Below, in pieces: positions 53,583-63,831 of a stretch of 64,000 bases of DNA (the stretch's first letter is position 1; every line of letters starts with the position of its first letter). Under the pieces are notes generated by a model. It was given only the letters and a program-made list of their open reading frames with translations, did no database searches and had not been told where the DNA came from. A program made the translations under genes and the position numbers. Origin of the DNA: Chaenocephalus aceratus (Eukaryota > Chordata > Actinopteri > Perciformes > Channichthyidae); contig CM043797.1 of assembly GCA_023974075.1 (NCBI GenBank), positions 29,196,023 to 29,260,022 on the forward strand, read 5' to 3'.

Positions 53583-54185
53583 TTGTTGGAACAGGACTCC
53601 CTCATGTCCACTGATTCGCCGTTTGGCAATCAAGACACGGGGGTGTCCGCCGCAGAGACTGAGCCCCTCACTGTGTCGGTCTGGGGCTCACTAACAGCGG
53701 CAGCTGCGGAACCGGGATCCCACGCCGTGTCAGGCCGGGACCCGGTGGCGGCAAGAGACGCGGGAACGGAGCCACACGCCTCACCATGGTCTCGCCCGCG
53801 GAGGCTCGGCCTGCTCCGCATACTGCCGATGGAACTGCTGGTGGCAGCCCACCTTCTACCGAGGATGGGCCCGCCACCAAGCAGGAACCCCACGCTGCCA
53901 GCGAAGGTGGACCGTTTCCAGTCGACCATGACTGAACGGTCCTACAGAGCCGCAGCGTTGTCCGCCAGGGCTCTGCCTTCGCAGCGGCAGCCGTTCGTCC
54001 AAGCTGCCCCGAACCCTGCTCGGTTCAACATACCGAAAACGAGGTCGCAGTCCGCCCCGAGTCCCCAGCCCGGGCAGGGGACGAGGGCGAGCTGGCCTAG
54101 AAAATCTCCGGTTCCGGCTGCAGCCCAGGTGCAGCCAACCCAGAATTTCGGCCAACAGTCGAGGAAGAAGAAGCGAGCGGCGTGA
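53583..54185 (+). CDS. DIRS gag-like protein
   Basis: A 200-residue frame, Pro-, Ala- and Arg-rich, from MLEQDSLMSTDSPFGNQDTG to QSRKKKRAA. The position between the left terminal repeat and the RT, and the basic C-terminus, fit DIRS ORF1. I see no zinc knuckle. It is shorter than usual for DIRS gag, and the DNA up to the RT keeps other open frames, so a frame change or deletion probably cut it. The call rests on position more than on sequence. Confidence 0.5.
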   Translation: MLEQDSLMSTDSPFGNQDTGVSAAETEPLTVSVWGSLTAAAAEPGSHAVSGRDPVAARDAGTEPHASPWSRPRRLGLLRILPMELLVAAHLLPRMGPPPSRNPTLPAKVDRFQSTMTERSYRAAALSARALPSQRQPFVQAAPNPARFNIPKTRSQSAPSPQPGQGTRASWPRKSPVPAAAQVQPTQNFGQQSRKKKRAA

Positions 54186-54480
54186 CAGCCCCTCCTTCTC
54201 CCCTCTGTGACAGAGCTGGAAGTCTACGGTTCCCCAGCTCTAAATGTGTTCCCGCCTCCTCGAGAGATGCCTCAACACCATCCTCAAGTCCGCATAAACA
54301 CATGTCACACACTTATTGATTTTTCTGTCATAAAACATTTTCCGCTGACGCATCCAGGCTTCGAGCCAAGGGCGCAGCTCGAAAAAAATGAAAAGAAAAA
54401 CAATAAACAGTCCGTCACCTGTTCCCCTTCTGAGAGCAGCTACGGCCTCTCTCAAAGGGCGGACAATTGACGGGTCTGTG

Positions 54481-54700
54481 AAGGCACCACCGTCACGCGC
54501 ATGCGCAGTGCCGGCTGGGGCTGTAAAGGCACCACCGTCACACGCATGCGCAGTGCCGGCTGGGGCTGTAAAGGCACCACCGTCACGCGCATGCGCAGTG
54601 CCGGCTGGGGTCGTGAAGGCACCACCGTCACGCGCATGCGCAGTGCCGGCTGGAGCCGTAAGGGCACCACACGCATGCGCTGTGTCGGTGGGGATTGTCG
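54481..54700 (+). repeat. 45-bp tandem repeat, 4.9 units, in frame
   Basis: Units start at 54481, 54526, 54571 and 54616 exactly 45 bases apart, with a decayed fifth at 54661. Each reads KAPPSRACAVPAGAV in the frame that runs 54388-55077, and contains GCGCATGCGC. Since 45 is divisible by three, copy-number change keeps the frame. Confidence 0.95.
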
Positions 54701-54864
54701 AAATGGGGCACCACAGTGCTCAGACACTGGAGGGCCCCATAACACAACAAATAGAGACTCAGAGGGGAAGAGACGTGACATCTCAGCTGGCTCTAAGGAG
54801 CATACAGCGGGAGATGCTCACGACATCTGCTTGGGTTTCTCAAGACAGTTACACGGAGCTACAG

Positions 54865-56383
54865 ACTCCAAGTCACCGTCACCCCCCCTCGCTTCTCGGG
54901 CATTCTGCATTCGCAGGCCCGAGAAGAGTCAGCCCATATTCTGGAGAGAGAGATTCTCTCACTCCTAGAAAAGAGAGCTATATCTATTGTACCCGCCGAG
55001 CAGAGTCAGGGCGGCTTCTATTCCAAGTACTTCCTCGTTCCCAAACGGGGAGGGAACGGAATTCGGCCAATACTTGATTTGAGGGCTCTGAACAAATATC
55101 TAAAAAGATATAAATTCAGAATGCTCACTCACACATCTCTGCTGCGGCTCGTGCGACAAAATGACTGGTTTACATCAGTCGACCTGAAAGATGCGTATTT
55201 TCACATCCCAGTATATTACCGACACAGGAAATATCTGAGATTCGCATTTCAGGGGATCTGTTATGAATTCAGAGTACTCCCCTTTGGTCTGTCTCTCAGT
55301 CCAAGGGTGTTTGTACGATGTACGGAAGCCGCGATAGCCCCGTTGAGACAACAGGGTATTCGCCTGGCGACCTACCTGGACGACTGGCTGCTTCTCGCAC
55401 AGTCGGAGCAGGAGGCTGTTACGCAGACAAATATCCTCGTAAAGCACCTGCTCAACCTGGGTTTCATAATAAATACAGAGAAGAGCACGTTGTGCCCCGC
55501 GCAGACTATACTCTTCCTGGGTTTACGCCTGAACTCGGTGGCCTTTTCAGCTCGCTTGTTAGCGGAAAGAGTGAAAGCTTTCAGAGCTTGTCTTGCTCTT
55601 TTCCAGCTGCGCAAACATGTTCTCTTCAGATCATGCCTGCGATTGCTGGGGCTCATGGCGTCAGCCATCCTGGTCGTACGACTGGGACGCTTACACATGA
55701 GGGAGTTTCAGCGCTGGGTGGCCGCCCTAAAACTAAACCCTGCGCGCCATGGCCCGCGGAGAGTGATGGTTACTGCGAAATGCGTAATGGCACTACACCA
55801 CTGGCTGCACCCGACTGTTTTAGTACGAGGTGTGCCTATGGGTGCTGTCCTTTCACGGAAAGTGGTCACCACGGACGCATGTCTGACAGGTTGGGGAGGT
55901 ATTTATGAAGGTCGCCCGGTGAGGGGTCTCTGGAGCAGAGACCTCCAGCGAGCGCATATAAATTACCTGGAGCTTTTAGCGGTGTTTCTCACCCTAAGAC
56001 GCTTTCTGCCTTTCCTCAGGGGACATCACGTCCTCGTGAGGACAGACAATACGACCACAATATCGTATATTAACCGCCAAGGGGGTTTGCGTTCTCTCCA
56101 GTTACACACACTGGCGCGCAAACTTATCCTATGGAGCGGTAGACGTCTCCTCTCTCTGAGAGTGACGCACGTACCGGGAGTGATGAACCTCGGGGCAGAT
56201 CTACTGTCCAGAGGTACACCACTGTATGCAGACTGGACTCTACATCCAAGGATTGTGAGCCAGCTGTGGGTGCGTTACGGCAGAGCCGCGGTGGATCTGT
56301 TCGCATCGAAAGACAACGCTCAGTGTCAGCTGTTCTTTTCGATGCGTGATCTGAATGCACCAGGGCAAACACAGTGTGGTTGA
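54865..56383 (+). CDS. DIRS reverse transcriptase and RNase H
   Basis: The open frame extends upstream of 55079 without a stop to about 54865, reading HILEREILSLLEKRAISIVP, then GGFYSKYFLVPKRGGNGIRP, then ILDLRALNKYLK. The RT palm follows: FTSVDLKDAYFHIPVYYRHR (first Asp), RVLPFGLSLSPRVF and the catalytic YLDDWLLLAQSE. RNase H follows: TTDACLTGWGGIYEG (first Asp), NYLELLAVFLTLRRF (Glu), LVRTDNTTTISYINRQGG and NLGADLLSR. All catalytic residues I can locate are intact over some 500 codons. It ends at GQTQCG by joining recombinase sequence, so the usual downstream methylase region and recombinase start are deleted. The true start codon is not clear. Confidence 0.88.
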
Positions 56384-56830
56384 AGCCCAACCCTGCCTTT
56401 ATTTTAAGGCGGTTGGTTCAGGTACCATATTTGACATTGAGGCATCCTTCCCGCCACTGTATTCCTCCGGGGAACAGCGGCCGGATTTGCCGTATCCAGC
56501 CCGTGCTTTACGCACGTACAGGGACAGATCAGGGGTGCTTCGTCATAATGACCAAGCCCCTTGTGTCCTGAGCTATCCCTTATAAGGACAAGCCTGTTAC
56601 TAAGCAACGGCTCTCCCACTGTTTGTGGAAGCAATTGCTGTGGGGCCCATACGAGTCAGAGTTCGCAGGCACCCTCGGGTTCACGAGTTCTGTTGACTCA
56701 GGGTCTGGCTGCATCCTGGGCTCTGTCCAGGATCTACTCCCAGTTTGACTCAAGCAGTGCTGGGCACCTGGTTGAGTCGGAGCCCTACCTGTTAAAGTTC
56801 TGGTCGGTTTGGTGATTTTCGAGATAAGCT
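56370..56830 (+). pseudogene. DIRS tyrosine recombinase, C-terminal remnant
   Basis: WLKPNPAFIL parallels LLKPNPAFIPKVVGS of the copy at 49.2 kb. SSGEQRPDLPYPARALRTYR parallels SSEEQRPNLLCPVCALRIYM. LLTQGLAASWALSRI parallels HSTRGLATSWALFKG, with the His and the catalytic Arg lost (Gln replaces Arg). Several frame changes (56440, 56560) break the reading. The N-terminal half is absent. Confidence 0.75.
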
Positions 56831-56849
56831 CGTCTGGCAATACGGGAGC

Positions 56850-57186
56850 TACAATTTCCCATAGTGAGACATCGAACGGAGTGTTATGAATGAGAACTAT
56901 AGGTTACTTACATAACCCCAGTCCTCAGAGTAACATGAAGTGAGATGTCTCACCAGACGGCCCTCCTTGCTATGGTGAAGCGAGAAGAGGTGCTTATTTT
57001 GAATCGTGGCGCAAGCTACTTATAGGGGGTGAATTCCCTGACGCTGACGTCAAGATCACCAGCCAATCAGGATTGGCGTAATGAGATTGATGCTTCTGTT
57101 TTCTCTGCGATGAGGTGCATCCCATAGTGAGACATCGAACGGAGTGTTATGAATGAGAGCTGGGGTTACGTAAGTAACCTATAGGT
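56850..57186. repeat. DIRS right terminal repeat and internal complementary region
   Basis: CCATAGTGAGACATCGAACG then GAGTGTTATGAATGAGA occurs twice (56857-56895, 57123-57160), each followed by a GTTACnTAAnTAACC-type palindrome. The stretch between is the reverse complement of the left terminal repeat. DIRS elements use such duplicated end sequence to close circular cDNA. Confidence 0.75.
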
Positions 57187-57189
57187 TTG

Positions 57190-58450
57190 GATGGTCTTGA
57201 GGATTTGTAGCATGTAATTGGCTCTCGACTAACTTTTTTCCCCATCCTCCCGGAACCGTCCCGAAATACAATCTAAGCCGTCCCGAAATTAATGTGGACC
57301 GTCCCGAATTTAAAATGTTAGTTTTTCTACATTATCATTAGTTGAAATCATTCAAAGTGACCTTTAACATAAATAAAACATCATACAAATCATTAGATGA
57401 TAATTCATCAACCTTTTTATTTGAGTAAATCATTCAATCACATAAACAAAGGCCAAATATATTTAAACAAACACACAAATGAGAAAATTACTCTAATATT
57501 GAATCCAATCGAGTCCCATCCAATTAACAAAAAAATCCAACACTGTGTCCTGAAGACAGAACCCAGAGTAACCACTAACCAGGATGACAGTCTGTAACAC
57601 AGTCAGGAGACCTTTACGAACGGCCCCGCCCCCTCGCACACAGACGGGAGAGAGAGAGAGATCTCGTCTGGATTGGAAAGCTCGAAAATACATCATAGAC
57701 GCATTTTGTAGTCTTATTGCATATTAGAAACGGAGTTGGTGAAAATAAAACTGCGATATAATGTGTATGTAGCAATAATACATATGACATATATTTTTTA
57801 AATGTCTCCAGTACCGATAAAAAGTCCGATAACGTCGGAGCTTAACGTTACTGTCTTTAATAATTCAGGCCCGGGGCCCGTTTAATACCGGGGCTCGGTA
57901 CCCATCCATCCCTACATGGGGAGAGGCGCAGCATATTGCTAAGGACTAAATACGATGGAGGGTTCTCATCTCATCTCAGCCTTATTACCCATAGGGGATG
58001 AAGAGGAGTAAGTAAATAAAGAGGCCGGCGCTCCAGGGTCTGGTTCTGCTGTGTGTTTTTGTGATGTAATGGTAAAACATTTCAGATGCCATTGTACATC
58101 ACTTAACCCGCGAAATACACACACTCAGTACATAGCTAGACCCGCAAATTTGCGGGCCAGGAATTCGCGGGCACAGCTATAGCTACATGTGTGTGTATTT
58201 CGCGGGTTTCTAAATGTTTTGTGCGTGTGTGTTTATGTTGACAAGGAGGTTTAATAACTGTGTGCTACACAAAACTTGCAGTCGGTTTCATTTTCATCGC
58301 CGTTTGTAGTAGAGTTAACAGGGTATTTTTATTTTAACTCTCGTCCCAAATTCGTCCCAAAATTATTTTTATCCTCCCCGACACTATTTTTTTCGGCCCC
58401 GGGACGACGGGACGTCCTTAAGCTCGAGCCTGCACCTGAACAAAGCCTAC
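57190..58450. repeat. Mixed repeat debris with CGTCCCGAAAT words and a hairpin
   Basis: CCGTCCCGAAATACAATC, CCGTCCCGAAATTAATGTGG and CCGTCCCGAATTTAAAATG occur at 57253-57320, with related TCGTCCCAAATTCGTCCCAA at 58342. GGCTCTCGACTA (57221) and TAAGCTCGAGCC (58417) may be decayed ends of one element. CCGGGGCTCGGTACCCATCC near 57885 looks like another hAT-like end. No coding frame is recognised. Confidence 0.4.
58105..58208. repeat. Compact nested palindrome
   Basis: AACCCGCGAAATACACACAC (58105-58124) is mirrored by GTGTGTGTATTTCGCGGGTT (58189-58208). In the loop is a perfect 16-bp palindrome CCCGCAAATTTGCGGG (58141-58156), plus TAGCTA words on either side. The whole could fold as a 104-base stem with an inner stem. 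Confidence 0.85.
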
Positions 58451-58519
58451 TGTCCATACATAGCACTGCTACATCCATAGTGATTACATTGACTATGAAA
58501 TATGTCAGAGCAATTATGT

Positions 58520-59052
58520 AACACTAGCAAAGCTTGGTAAATTATTATTTTTAATGAAATGGGCGATTCTTCAGAACAGTTTTTCAAGTATTTGTCATGC
58601 CCTTATATTTTGCAGCCTTGCAAAAACAAAAGACAAGATATTGTTTCTGTCGTGCAAAATATTGTTTGGAGTGATAGATGTCGCAGGGAGCATTATGGGC
58701 ATAAAAAAGAGCAGATATGAAGGAACATAAAAAAAACATGAGCAGGGCCTGAGAGACGTTGTAGATATCAGGAGCAAGTGTAAATGGGGGGAGCAGAAAT
58801 TATAGTGATTGAGTGGACAAGTGTGTGGGATGACAAGGGTGCAATGGAAGTGAGAGATGGGGACAGCTATTGGTGAAAGGGAGATATGAGGAGAAAGGGG
58901 GAAAGTAAGACAGCGGAGAGGAATAGGTGGGGGAGGTAGAGAATAAAGGAAAGAGAGTATGGAAGGGATTGGGATTCACCAGTGTTTATTTTTCTTCATT
59001 CAGACAGGAGTGGGTCTCTTGAGGCGTACTCACTAACTGTATATATACGCAT
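58520..59052. other. Unique-looking non-coding DNA
   Basis: Purine-rich plus strand (58790-58980). No gene or TE end recognised. Confidence 0.4.
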
Positions 59053-59130
<78 letters not shown>

Positions 59131-59237
59131 AATGTTTCATGGCTTCCATTTGCAAGATTACATCTTTCAATTAAGACTGAGATGGTTGTCTCTCTCTTAG
59201 TCCCTGTGTGTGTGTTTGTGTGGGTGTGGGTGTGGGT

Positions 59238-59278
<41 letters not shown>

Positions 59279-59280
59279 TG
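59053..59280 (+). repeat. (CA)n and (GT)n microsatellites
   Basis: (CA)n at 59053-59127 and (GT)n at 59206-59280. The two complementary tracts are separated by about 80 bases. Confidence 0.95.
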
Positions 59281-59483
59281 TGTTAAGAATATTAATTCAC
59301 CCACCCAAAGCTTCTCCAACAGATTCACAAATTACAAAATGTACATCAGTATCAATAAAAAGTTAACAGTGTGTGACTTTAAATAAGAATAGTGAACTCC
59401 AGTTTCAGAAAAGTAGTCCTGTTTATAGCATTACAATCAGGGCTGACCTCATCCAAAAATCGTAGTCATCTGATACTCACATA

Positions 59484-60940
59484 CAGTGGGGCAAAAAAGT
59501 ATTTAGTCAGCCACCAATTGTGCAAGTTCTCCCACTTAAAAAGATGAGAGAGGCCTGTAATTTTCATCCTAGGTATACCTCAACTATGAGAGACAAAATG
59601 AGAAGAAAGAAAATCCAGAAAATCACATTGTCTGATTTTTAAAGAATTTATTTGCAAATTATGGTGGAAAATAAGTATTTGGTCAATAACAAAAGTTCAT
59701 CTCAATACTTTGTTATATACCCTTTGTTGGCAATGACAGAGGTCACACGTTTTCTGTAAGTCTTCACAAGGTTTTCACACACTGTTGCTGGTATTTTGGC
59801 CCATTCCTCCATGCAGATCTCCTCTAGAGCAGTGATGTGTTGGGGCTGTCGCTGGGCAACACAGACTTTCAACTCCCTCCAAAGATGTTCTATGGGGTTG
59901 AGATCTGGAGACTGGCTAGGCCACTCCAGGACCTTGAAATACTTCTTACGAAGCCACTCCTTCGTTGCCCGGGCGAGGTGTTTGGGATCATTGTCATGCT
60001 GAAAGACCCAGCCACGTTTCATCTTCAATGCCCTTGCTGATGGAAGGAGGTTGTCACTCAAAATCTCACGATACATGGCCCCATTCATTCTTTCCTTTAC
60101 ACGGATCAGTCGTCCTGGTCCCTTTGCAGAAAAACAGCCCCAAAGCATGATGTTTCCACCCCCATGTTTCACAGTAGGTATGGTGTTCTTTGGATGCAAC
60201 TCAGCATTCTATTTCCTCCAAACACGTCTAGTTGAGTTTTTACCAAAAAGTTCTATTTTGGTTTCATCTGACCATATGACATTCTCCCAATCCTCTTCTG
60301 GATCATCTCAATGCTCTCTAGCAAACTTCAGACGGGCCTGGACATGTACTGGCTTAAGCAGGAGCACACGTCTGGCACTGCAGGATTTGAGTCCCTGGCG
60401 GCGTAGTGTGTTACTGATGGTAGCCTTTCTTACTTTGGGCCCAGCTCTCTGCAGGTCATTGACTAGGTCCCCCCGTGTGGTTCTGAGATTTTTGCTCACC
60501 GTTCTTGTGATAATTTTGACCCCACGGGGTGAGATCTTGCGTGGAGCCCCAAATCGAGGGAGATTATCAGTGGTCTTGTATGTCTTCCATTTTCTAATAA
60601 TTGCTCCCACAGTTGATTTCTTCACACCAAGCTGCTTACCTAAATTGCAGATTCAGTCTTCCCAGCCTGGTGCAGGTCTACAATTTTGTTTCTGGTGTCC
60701 TTTGACAGCTCTTTGGTCTTGGCCATAGTGGAGTTTGTAGATGACCAAATACTTATTTTCCACCATCATTTGCAAATAAATTCTTTAAAAGTCAGACAAT
60801 GTCATTTTCTGGATTTTTTTTCTCATTTTGTCTCTCATAGTTGAGGTATACCTAGGATGACAATTACAGGCCTCTCTCATCTTTTTAAGTGGGAGAACTT
60901 GCACAATTGGTGGCTGACTAAATACTTTTTTGCCCCACTG
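59484..60940 (-). mobile_element. Tc1-type DNA transposon, copy 2
   Basis: Opens CAGTGGGGCAAAAAAG at 59484 and closes with the complement at 60940, with TA at 59482-59483 and 60941-60942. It is 1457 bp, shorter than copy 1 mainly by a deletion in the untranslated part near 60735. It is less decayed than copy 1 inside the transposase. Confidence 0.95.
59702..60726 (-). pseudogene. Tc1 transposase pseudogene, copy 2
   Basis: The frame starts at ATG 60726 (MAKTKELSKDTRNKIVDLHQ) and ends KGYITKY at 59702, near full length. The DNA-binding part is open from 60625 ([20 protein letters not shown]) to 60308. The C-terminal 165 residues from [20 protein letters not shown] carry [18 protein letters not shown] and [15 protein letters not shown], the second Asp and third acidic regions of the DDE core. 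Defects: a two-base insertion in GCAATTTAGG near 60640, TGA after REH at about 60309, and TAG after VWRK near 60208. The first two are shared with copy 1. Confidence 0.9.
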
Positions 60941-61136
60941 TATCTTGTGTTTAGCATCATTTTCTTCTTTCATGCAGATATTATAAGAAGGCTGGATGAG
61001 TGACATCGGGGAAAGCGGTAGCAGGACCTGGGGAAAACCTTAGAAAAAGATGTGTCAGGTTCAATTTAAAAAAAATGTATACCAAGTCTCTCAATCAGTG
61101 ATAAACAAGCTGATAACTAGATAAGAGAGGCATAGC

Positions 61137-61637
61137 ATTAGCCGCTTTCACACCAAGTACTTTGCCGTATTTAGTGGCCAGCACTTAGTACCCCCATGGA
61201 ACTAAGTACAGATCACGTTCACACCGGAATAAGTTCCCTGAGGGAAGATTACGCAAATGAAGCCGCTGATGTCACTTCTTCTTCTGCTTTGGGTTTACTG
61301 GCAGGCCGCAAACAACTTCACCGCGTATACTGCCACCCGAAGTTCCCGGCCGGAAGTCCCCGGAGTTAGGGACTGCCTTCACTAGGAACCTTTTTCTCCC
61401 ATGAAAGTCCCTGCTCTCTAGCAGGGACGGAAAAGGGGGTCAAAAGGTTCTCATTAACTAATTTTAGTTCCGGATTTGTTGGTGTGAACGCAACATTTCG
61501 GAACTATATCGGAACTAAAGTGGGAAAAGTACTGCGGTGTGAACGTGCCTTTTTTGGTGTGAACGCAACATTCCAGGCACTAACGGAACTAAACGGGAAA
61601 AGTACGGGTAAAAGTACTCCGGTGTGAACGCGCCTAT
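61137..61637. mobile_element. Harbinger-like MITE (GGTGTGAACG ends)
   Basis: TTAGCCGCTTTCACACCAAG at 61138 is roughly mirrored by CTCCGGTGTGAACGCGCCTA ending about 61636. Several inner GGTGTGAACG/CGTTCACACC words (61213, 61488, 61540, 61556) and AGTACTTT/AAAGTACT words repeat. The flanks TTA/TAT are not a clean duplication. Non-coding. Confidence 0.5.
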
Positions 61638-61839
61638 AAACGTCACTCTAGTGAGAATGAACAGAAAGGATTTGTTGATCGCGAGATGTGTCTAAAAATA
61701 GAACAACAATATTCTGTTTTATCGTTAATGTACTATAACATAATCTTCCTGTGCCAGAATAATGCACTTGAACGCATCAAAGCTTTGTGATTGGCCGGCG
61801 TGACCCCATGTGTCGGGGCGTGGCTGGTGGGCACTCCGA

Positions 61840-62230
61840 GTGGGAGGATGATTAATTTTATATCTATTCCAATTCAAAGTCCATCTGTCTCAATTGCAAT
61901 GCGAGCGTGGCTTTATCGAAGACGGGTAATTTAGGAGCGGCATTTCAAAACAGTGCACAAACGCTACGAGACGGAATTCCCTCCTAATTCTGCCCTACGC
62001 TCCCAAAGGGGGAGGGGCCTGAAAGAACAGCTAAATGCACAGCAGTCCATTTTCACCAGGCCCAACAACAAGAGCAAGGCTGCTACCATAGCATCTTATC
62101 GTGTCAGTCACGTTCTTGCGAAACACATGAAGTGTTTCAAAGATGGCGAAGTTGTGAAAGAAATTTCCTGGAGGCTGCCGACGCGCTTTTTGGGGACAGT
62201 AAAAATAACAGTAGCATTTCAACAGGTTTT
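61840..62230 (+). pseudogene. N-terminal exon of GTF2IRD2-like hAT transposase, copy 2
   Basis: Parallel to 44450-44858. A deletion of about 55 bases removes the MAEAKKAKIYNFH start. The Cys pair segment reads SICLNCNASVAL (Asn for Ile), and HKRYETEFPPNSALRSQRGR keeps the His. ASYRVSHVLAKHMKCFKDGE follows, then a one-base loss in GAAGTTGTGAAAGAAATTTC shifts the end. Confidence 0.7.
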
Positions 62231-62811
62231 TGATATAATAAAAACTCAAGTTAGATACCGATATTAATCGGCTGTAAGTTTTAGTTTGTTTGAACTTATT
62301 CATTATAATTAATGCACAAAATGGTATAAGAATGCAAACTTAAATTGATTATAGTCAGGTTAAGAAACTTGCTTGCATCCTATTTTAAAAGGCATTTCTT
62401 TTTATACTCTACTAAAATGCAACAAAAAAAGGGTTTTATTCTATTAATTTTGTCTTTTTTATTGCACTTTGGCAACCGATTCCTGCGTAGCTTCAGATCT
62501 GAGTTGTCTTATTAGTAAGCCTAATTTATAGTTTTGTAGCAACACTATTTTTATATAATGGCAAAGAAAGGGTTCAGAGTATTTTCTTTTTTCCCTGTGT
62601 CATATGTGGCAGGACTGTTCAATGTTTCTTGAAAACATTACCCACTGTAGTATCTGACGTTTGAATAAACTCCAACTCTCCAACTCTGTATCAACAACAC
62701 TGTTGTGTAACTTCAGTTAAATACTTGTATGTGTGTAGATTAGAAAGAGGTGAGATAAAGGATCTGCAGTATTTTATGAAGTATTAATCGTACAGAGGTC
62801 AGTTTTATACA

Positions 62812-63693
62812 CAGGGCCGCCCCTCCCTACAGGCCAATCACGCAGGCTGCATGGGGCCCCGCCTTGCGTAGGGGGCCCCGCCCAGAGGGCCTCAGCTGCT
62901 GTGCGCAGTTCTCCGCGCACCCCCCGCGAGAGGGAGAGGTGACAAGGGGAGCACGTCTGTAACCCGACACCGTTGCAATGAATCGAATCAAATCGAATCA
63001 CGGCTTTGATACGGCCACTAGTGCAGGTGAAGAGATGTCGGTGAAAAGACAGTTTCAGTCCGGCACAAGCAAGAGGGGAAAAAACAAAATGAAGAAACTA
63101 GAGCATCACTCGAAGGTGGGTTATTGTATGAGTCAAATTGCCAATTGCCATATTAAAACATCAGCTGCAATTCACGACATGAAGAAGGCAGTCTCTGCAG
63201 AGCACAGGCTAATGGAGATGCAGTTATTGCCAGCATTCTTTATTTAACATTCATTCAAGTATGTGATGCCTTTGATCTGCTAATGTACAGGAGGAAGAGA
63301 GATACACTGTCTGTCTAGTTGGCTTATATAACAGTTAAAGTTACAGCCTAAAAAACATGGAGCATTTTTTCCGCTTTTATTCATTTTTATGTCAATTTGC
63401 ACATTTCATGGTGACGCTCAGCCTCTCCCCTTAACTCCTAACAGTCATCATCATGGTGATGCTCAGCCTCTCCCCTTAACTCCTAACAGTCATCATCATG
63501 TCAACCACAACACAGAGAAATACTGAGATAAATGTGTGTGTAGTTGTTGATACATTGCTGACAGAGGGAACGACATTTGAATACACATTTAAGAAACATT
63601 GTTTCCAAAAAATGTTGTTCACTCCTGTCGGTTGGGGGGGGGCCTCATCTCACAATGTCGCTTGGGGCCCCAAGTTGGCCAGGGGCGGCCCTG
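62812..63693 (+). mobile_element. hAT element nested in the GTF2IRD2-like copy
   Basis: CAGGGCCGCCCCTCC and GGGGCGGCCCTG are inverted ends. TTTATACA is duplicated at 62804-62811 and 63694-63701. The homologous empty site in copy 1 is GTATACAAGTAGAAG at about 45430. It contains a 45-bp tandem duplication at 63410-63498 (ATGGTGACGCTCAGCCTCTC and on). The 882-bp length leaves only one small exon. Confidence 0.95.
62978..63247 (+). CDS. Small N-terminal exon, probably of a hAT transposase
   Basis: MSVKRQFQSGTSKRGKNKMK then KLEHHSKV, from the Met at about 63035, resembles the basic start of ZMYM1-like hAT transposases (M-S-x-K-R-x-x-x-S-G-x-x-K-R). The following 60 residues (GYCMSQIANCHIKTSAAIHD, then MKKAVSAEHRLMEMQLLPAF) are not recognised. 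It lacks a finger and catalytic domain. The call is by position and by the basic motif only. Confidence 0.4.
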   Translation: MNRIKSNHGFDTATSAGEEMSVKRQFQSGTSKRGKNKMKKLEHHSKVGYCMSQIANCHIKTSAAIHDMKKAVSAEHRLMEMQLLPAFFI

Positions 63694-63831
63694 TTTATAC
63701 AAGTAGAAGTGTGTATTTACCTGGTTGTTGGCTGTCAGTAATGGCTATGCCTCTCTATTTGGACTGGTAGATCTCGGCAGACTGGCAACTTTAAAAGTAG
63801 CTCTCAGTTCAAAAAAGGTTGGGCACCCCTG

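Larger units (their letters stand above)
52969..57186 (+). mobile_element. DIRS-type retrotransposon, internally deleted
   Basis: The left terminal repeat (52969-53130: CATTCATAACACTCCGTTCG, then ATGTCTCACTATGGGATACG) is inverted at 57020-57165. Inside are a gag-like frame, an RT/RNase H frame and the C-terminal half of a tyrosine recombinase. DIRS elements have such inverted repeats and integrate by recombinase, so there is no target duplication to expect. A deletion joins the RNase H end directly to the middle of the recombinase near 56370. Confidence 0.85.
61672..63831 (+). mobile_element. hAT element, GTF2IRD2-like, copy 2, with nested hAT
   Basis: It matches 44265-45565 from GATCGCGAGATGTGTC to GGTTGGGCACCCCTG. 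The first 15 or so bases of the left terminus are missing and no duplication is found, so the left end is lost. The N-terminal exon at 61840-62230 is more decayed than copy 1. It contains the insertion at 62812-63693, which copy 1 lacks. Confidence 0.85.

Noticed and set aside
53630..54155. Minus-strand frames opposite the DIRS gag-like ORF
   Set aside because: Shadows produced by high GC content. The plus frame has the right position in a DIRS element.
52969..57186. Interpretation of the inverted terminal repeats as ends of a DNA transposon
   Set aside because: The interior encodes RT, RNase H and a tyrosine recombinase, so these are DIRS terminal repeats.
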